Assembly (NCBI GenBank): GCA_023374025.1
Contig: SIJG01000165.1
Span: 171,905-235,904 of the forward strand
From: Heterodera schachtii
Taxonomy: Eukaryota; Nematoda; Chromadorea; Rhabditida; Heteroderidae
Reading direction: 5' to 3'
DNA length: 64,000 nucleotides
Made by a program: the position numbers and the translations under genes. Within the stretch, counting starts at the first letter, position 1, and each line of letters starts with the position of its first letter. The notes beneath the pieces were generated by a model that made no database searches, was not told where the DNA came from, and saw only the letters and a list, made by a program, of their open reading frames with translations. This document shows positions 57,904 to 64,000 of this stretch, piece by piece.

Positions 57904-58268
57904 TGTAATTTAAAAAACTATATTTGGTTCTTTAAATTAAATAATAAATCTTTTAATATATAGTTTTAGCTTAATTCACATATTTTATTATTTCAATCTT
58001 ATTATTATAAATAATAAATTTTTATTAATTTTCAGTTTTATTTAACAAAGTAATTTAATCATTGCTTATTTATTATTAAGAATAAATTAATAATTTTATT
58101 TAAAATTTTATTAAATTAAACTAATTCCAATATTAGAAATAATTTTATTTAAATACTATTTAGTTAATTTTATAGTTTTTTCTTTTAATATTTTCGCTTT
58201 CATAATGAGTGTGCTTTTTAAATTTGTTGTTATTTCATAACTGAATATTGAATATTTTTTTTATAAAG

Positions 58269-58371
58269 AATTCTTCCACAAAAGGGAAATTTCTTGATTG
58301 AAGAGTATGATGAGAAGGGATCATCTGGTGAAAGTGGGCTGGTCAAATGTGAATGCATATTACCTATATAA
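58269..58371 (+). CDS. candidate exon, strongly protein-like
   Basis: After TTATAAAG the frame reads ILPQKGNFLIEEYDEKGSSG then ESGLVKCECILPI and TAA. It may instead end at the donor TCTG|GTGAAA (58327/58328). Very different from background translation. Confidence 0.4.
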
Positions 58372-58454
58372 GTAAAATTAGTCTATATTGACAGTATTAA
58401 ATTTCGTAAATTGTTAAAACCATTTTTTATAAGTGTTTTTTTAAATTATTGCAG

Positions 58455-58625
58455 AAAATTTATTTTAAGAATAATTTTTCCTTAATTCTTTTGGCACCAT
58501 CCAGCCAAAATAAACCTAAACAAAGTTACGTTTACTTTGCTTATTTTTCAATATTTTCGTCTAAAAGGATTATTCTTTTATATGTAATGGTAATAAAGCT
58601 AATTAAAATTTCATTTTTTAAGTAG
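58455..58625 (+). CDS. candidate exon, 56 codons
   Basis: Acceptor AAATTATTGCAG, phase 0; reads FSLILLAPSSQNKPKQSYVY after a short start and stays open to TAG. A second frame (HHPAKINLNKVTF) is also open. Lies 140 bp before the large duplication copy 2. Confidence 0.3.
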   Translation, partial: KIYFKNNFSLILLAPSSQNKPKQSYVYFAYFSIFSSKRIILLYVMVIKLIKISFFK

Positions 58626-58764
58626 CATTTCTAATATAGTTGAATAATACATGTAAAATATGTATTAGCAATTTTATTTTTTTTTAATTACATAATTCGA
58701 AGATTTTAATGAAAGCTTTATTTTTTTGCTATATTTGCATAAAAATTTTCACAAGTTCATTTAA

Positions 58765-61700
58765 TTCGCTTCGGCATAGCACCGGTTTTTACAGTTTAAA
58801 CCCATTTTTTATAATTTAGAACTTTTTTAAAAATATGCCTTAAAAACTGCAAAAATGCCTTTTAACCTTTAAAGAAATGCCAAAAATTGTATATGCAATT
58901 TCGACAAACTAAATTATTTTAACTTAAATAATTTCTAAAAGTTCTTACAAAAATTAAAAGTTTTTCGATTTTTAATGGTGTATTTTCTTAAATACTAAAA
59001 AGTAGATCCTTAGATGTTTATTTTTCGCTTTTTTTTTTTTGCTTTTTCTTAAAATTTCCAAAAGAAGCTTTAAATTCATAATTTGACTGCCACCAATGGT
59101 TCTATTTTTTGTTATGAGTTTTTTTATTGATTTATTATATTCATTTATTTCTCATAAATTATTAGTAAATTCTGTATTAATTATTTTAGTCCAAATGATA
59201 CATAATAAAAAAAGTGTAGAATTAAAACATTTTTATATTTGATTTAATTTAATCATGAGAATAATAATTTGAAAAATATTTTTCAATTCTTGTTTTTTAA
59301 CTAGGCAAACAAGTAAACTAAATTTAGCATATTTAGGTCTTGATCATTTATTAAAATAATATAATCTAAGTTTTTCTTTAAGTATATTAATAATTTTCTG
59401 TTTTCTTTGTTCTCAAATATGCAAAGTTTACAAAAATAAATTCTTTTATATCTCATTAATTAATTAATTTGCTTATTTTCTTTTAATGTATCGTTTTATT
59501 GCGTGCTGATGCTTTATTAAAACTATTTTATGGATTTTATATAAATTAATAAAATAAATTTTACATTAAGCATTTATAATTTTAATGTGCTTGTTTCAAA
59601 TGTCTGTCACTCTTTTTGTTTAAAAAATTGAAATTTTTGCTAATTATAATAAAATGTTCAGATAAACAGAATACTTACAAACAGTGTTCTTGAATGTACA
59701 AGTGTGCTTTTTAATTTTTTTTTTTTTATTATATTTTAGCAAAAAATTTATTTTTTATTTATTTATATTAATTAATATTTCTGTTTTGTGTTTAGTTTAA
59801 TGAATTTCATTCATTTGGATTATAGATAAAATATTATTTCTAAATAGTAGAGTATCTAAATTATATTATTGGATTTTTTTGTAAAAATTTAATATTAATA
59901 TATAAAAATTCTTCTATGTTTACCCAGTAATTTCATTAACAAATAATTAAATTAATTTGGCTTAACCTTTTAATATTTTATTTCTAGCTATTTAGTGAAT
60001 TAGAATATTTATTCATATACATTATTATTATTAATTTTTGGCTATCAAACAACTATTTTGCTAATTATTTTTGTGAAAATTATTATTATTTTGCGATTTT
60101 GCCTGGGGTTTCTCGATACACTCGTTATTTAGGTTTTCAATTAAATAGATATTAATTATTATTATTGTTGGATATATTATTATAAAATTACATTTGTTCT
60201 CGAGTCATGGGTCAATATTCGATGCTGATACGTCCATGTGGAAGGCTCAACAGCGCCCGATCCCAGTTTCTCTTACGAACAAGGCATTCTCCGAATTATT
60301 GTAATTTTTTAAAATTATGTTATTTAATTATCATAAAATATTTAGCATAGTTTTTTCAAAGAAATATTTATATTTCCAGGTTTTAAATATATTTTTTCAT
60401 GGATTTATATGTGAGCATTCATTGCTTTTTTTCGTTATAAAAAAAGATATTCTTAAATTGGGTAATTAAATGCATAACCTAAAAAAATTGCATTTGTCAG
60501 ATTTTATTTTATATTAAACTAATTTTAATTATAATTGTTGCTGAATTTTATTTAAATATGCAGCGAATAAATTTTTTATTTCTTTCATAAAAACTTGTAA
60601 AAATTAAAAATATTTCTGCTTCGAATTTGATTTAAGTAATAGTATTCAATTTTGGGATATGTCGTGGGAAAGTGCACGCCTTTAAATTATTTAATAAAAA
60701 TAAAATTTGTAATATTTTACTATTATCAAATTTTATATAATATTAAATATAAATTATTTATGCGTAATAAATTATAATTTATCCTCTTAAAACGACAAAA
60801 TCCCGCCTCAGCCAAAAACGACAAAATCCCGCCTCAGCCAAAAACGACAAAATCCTGCCTCAGCCAAAAACGACAAAATCCCGCCCCGACAAAAACGACA
60901 AAATCCCGCCCCGACAAAATCCCGCCTCAGCCAAAAACGACAAAATCCCGCCCCGACAAAAACGACAAAATCCCGCCCCGACAAAATCCCGCCTCAGCCA
61001 AAAACGACAAAATCCCGCCCCGACAAAAACGACAAAATCCCGCCCCGACAAAATCCCGCCTCAGCCAAAAACGACAAAATCCCGACTAAAAACACCGACT
61101 GTTACAAAACGATAACAAATCGCAAATCCAACGTGTAAAAAATTTCCTTAGCTTTCTGATAGCCAATCAGTTAAAGAAAATAGTTAAAATTAAATACGTA
61201 GAATTTTATTTTCCGTAATTTTTCCAAATGTTTTTTTGCTAAATAAATTTTATATTTTGTGAATTGTACAAATTAAAAGAAATGGTATTGTAATTTATAT
61301 GGTATTCCTGTTCTTTAAGGTTTTTTCTTCTGCATTTGTGATTATTAAGTTCTTTTAAAATCTAATCGTTTAACAAATATTAAAGATTAATTATTTATGG
61401 AAGATTCATTTTTAAATACATATTTTAAAGTATTTATTATTAATAATTGTATTTTGTCATTCTATACTTCATTTTAGTGGCGTTAAGATATTCAAAATGG
61501 GAATATCTTTCTTCCTGTACACTTTGCGCTCATGTTGCATGTAACGCTATATGGAAACCCATCATTTTTTGCATATAATTTTTATAACAAATTAGTCTTG
61601 CCTTGTTCTATCTGTTTTCTTTTTTAACAATTTCTGATTTTATTTTCGGAATTGTGATGAATAATTTATTTTTTTAAAGTCATTTTTGTCAAAATTTTGT

Positions 61701-64000
61701 TTGCATTTTTTCATTAATATTATTTAAAACATTTTAGGCCACCTGGGAATTTTTTAATTTACGTACTTTATAAATAGATGCATATTTTCATGTAAAAAAA
61801 CTTCCCACGCTGAGTTTTCATACGGCGCATTATTTTTATTTTTCAATGTAAGAAATAATGCTCCGCCTGCATTTTCTTAGCACTTTTTTTATTGTTTTAT
61901 TATATTGGTTTTTAGTTCTTTCCTAAGGATAAAATATTTGTTAAGGAATTTTTATATTTAAAATATTCAACACATATAAATTAAAACAAATATAAATAAT
62001 TTGTATTTTAATTTTATGGTTATTTTATATTATATGAAAATTTTTTTCTTCATTTAGTTAGTTATTTATTAATTGAAAAAAAAAATTAATATTTAACATC
62101 AATTCCTCAGCTTGACATTCTGAGATTTTTGAATCATGTGGAATGGCAAATTTAGCTGAACGCCTTAAAATGAATTATTTATTTATTTTATAGCGAAAAC
62201 ACACAAAAAAACAATTATTAACGGTAAAAAAAACTAAATAAGCATGATAAATCTATGCATAAATTAATTATAAATAAATATTTTCGGCGTTTTGTCTAAA
62301 ATGAATTTTTATTATACTAATAGGCATTTTTTTTACCATTTTTATTTTAATAAAGCGAAAAAAAGCACAAGATAAATATAAATCCAGCAAAATTAATTCT
62401 TTTTTTGTTACATTTTAAAAATGTAATATATGTTTTTTCATTTGTATTTTTAACAATAAATGAGGCTTGCCTTGTCCCAAATATTTACTTTTTTAATAAT
62501 TATTGATTTTATTTTCGGAAATTTGATGTTGTATTTTTAATTCATTTATTTGGACTTTTTAGTAAAATAGTCATATAAAACTAAAAAAGCCGTTTTATAT
62601 AAAAAAGGAAAAACAAATAAATATTCGTAAACACTTGTTGACCCTAATTATCACCATACCACAATTATACTTTTTTGTCCATTTTTTGATGGTTTTGTAG
62701 CTCATAATTTGGGAAAATGTCATCATTTCTGATTTGTCACGAATTCACCAACCACAGAAGCAAAAGTGAGCAAATGGGACGCATAATTGCACACATTAAA
62801 TTTTTAACTCATTTTTGAAAAACCTTAGAAACTTGGATTTATTTCTTCCTCCATTCATAAATTTTGCGAATTCAGCTCTTCCACAATTTCACACACAATA
62901 TCCGGGATTTGAAGCGGACGAATCGAATCGTTCGCCTTTTTCATATCCATAACAAAAAAATATCTTATTTGACGGTTCTGTTAGAATTATAAATCGCCAA
63001 TATAAATGCCAACAGTTGGGGTGAAATTTTTTTTAAATAATCCCAAATATTTCTTCTAACTAATCAATTCATCAGCAGTTAATCATTGGTTGTTATTGAT
63101 CTTAGGAGAATTTTCAAAACAGAATTTGATTTTTTTAAATTAAAAATAACCATATACATTTAAAATATTTTATAAGAAATTCACCAATCGATCAACAAAT
63201 CGCTTAGTTTCGACTTTCTCTCATAACTTCCCGATTAAAAATAATTTTTTGTTTTAATAATAATCTTCTATTGTTGCAATAAATCAATGCCAAATTTGAT
63301 TAGTCAGTCATTAGGCTCTTAGGTTATTAAAAGTTAGTAATTTTCAATTATTTAAAATTCAAAATAGTCCATTCGAAATTCTTTAAGTTCTAAGTCCTGT
63401 TTTTCGAACCTTTTGTAAGTTTTTCATTTTTTTAAATTGTTTTTTTTCTGAATGTTTTTGATTTTTTGAAATTATTTCAATTAATAAAAATATTATTTTG
63501 TAATTTTCTATCATTTTAATAAATTTAAAGAATATATATAATCACTAAAAGTTTTCTATTTCGCAGTTTGTTTTACTGCTCTTTTGCTTATCTGTTAATG
63601 TGCCGAAAGATCAGACAAATGAATTTGAAGCAGCACTATGGGTCAACTCCAATGTGCAGAGAAAAGCCTAGTACTATCTCGTCATTTTCTTTTTCTTTGT
63701 AATTTCTCTCACTTTGGCGTACTATCTCTTCATTTTAATTATGTAAAAAACAACATTTACTTCGTGATGTTTAACTTTTTTTCGGCATGTTAAATCTACA
63801 CCAAATTTTACATAGAGCTAGAGAAAAAAATTATGAACAAAATTGGTGGGTTTTTAGAAACAAAAAGTGGGTTAACTAAAAAGATACGGGGTGATGAAAA
63901 TTTTGCATTTCTTTTTCTCTCATTTTGGCATACTATTTTTATGTCTCTAACACATGAAAAACATCAAATTCGCAAATTCTAACAATTTTGGTTTATAGGC
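58765..64000 (+). repeat. large direct duplication, copy 2
   Basis: Repeats 44332-49567, including the exon-like islets, minisatellite (60789-61087), hairpin and F-box-like remnant. The left junction TTTAA|TTCGCTTCGG lacks the FB3 body. It continues past the window. Confidence 0.97.

Overview
The window looks like nuclear DNA of a compact-bodied invertebrate, most likely a nematode; this is inference. Supporting signs are an extremely A+T-rich background (roughly four bases in five by eye), candidate introns of 43 to 150 nt beside possible very long ones, a Ty3/gypsy retrotransposon of animal type, many foldback and hAT-like miniature transposons, and an ISXO2/Merlin-type transposase exon. 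I see no rRNA, no intact tRNA, no CRISPR array and no bacterial operon.

Layout. Bases 1-2135 carry the 5' half of a Ty3/gypsy element on the minus strand: LTR, leader, gag and protease, running off the left edge at the start of reverse transcriptase. It is far richer in G+C than everything to its right. From 2.1 to 18.6 kb the DNA is A+T-rich, with scattered 30-100 bp G+C-rich islets and several old internal duplications (7.6/11.1 kb, 8.9/10.6 kb, 11.8/15.3 kb, 33.2/33.8 kb). Bases 18.6-20.7 kb hold a complete hAT-type MITE with an 8-bp target duplication, a tRNA-like sequence inside it, and a cluster of a short TGTCGAA motif. Foldback elements sit near 22.4, 38.5, 43.3-44.3, 49.9-50.3 and 57.2 kb. 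A second complete hAT MITE lies at 42.3-43.2 kb, and a TIR element with duplicated inner blocks at 52.4-53.3 kb.

The largest structure is a direct duplication: 44332-49567 is repeated almost base for base at 58765-64000 and continues past the right edge. Each copy contains a minisatellite of about 24/25-bp units, several exon-like islets and a broken F-box-like reading frame. The left breakpoint falls at the inner edge of a foldback element's inverted repeat in copy 1.

No complete host gene can be proven by eye. Many G+C-rich islets read as short open stretches bounded by AG and GT, often with human-readable protein composition. The best chains have matching splice phase: 41854/42048/43277, 27820/27912 and 56660/56854. 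They are offered as candidate exons at low confidence, because G+C-rich islets lack stop codons by composition alone and several are open in more than one frame or on both strands. RNA-seq would settle which are real.
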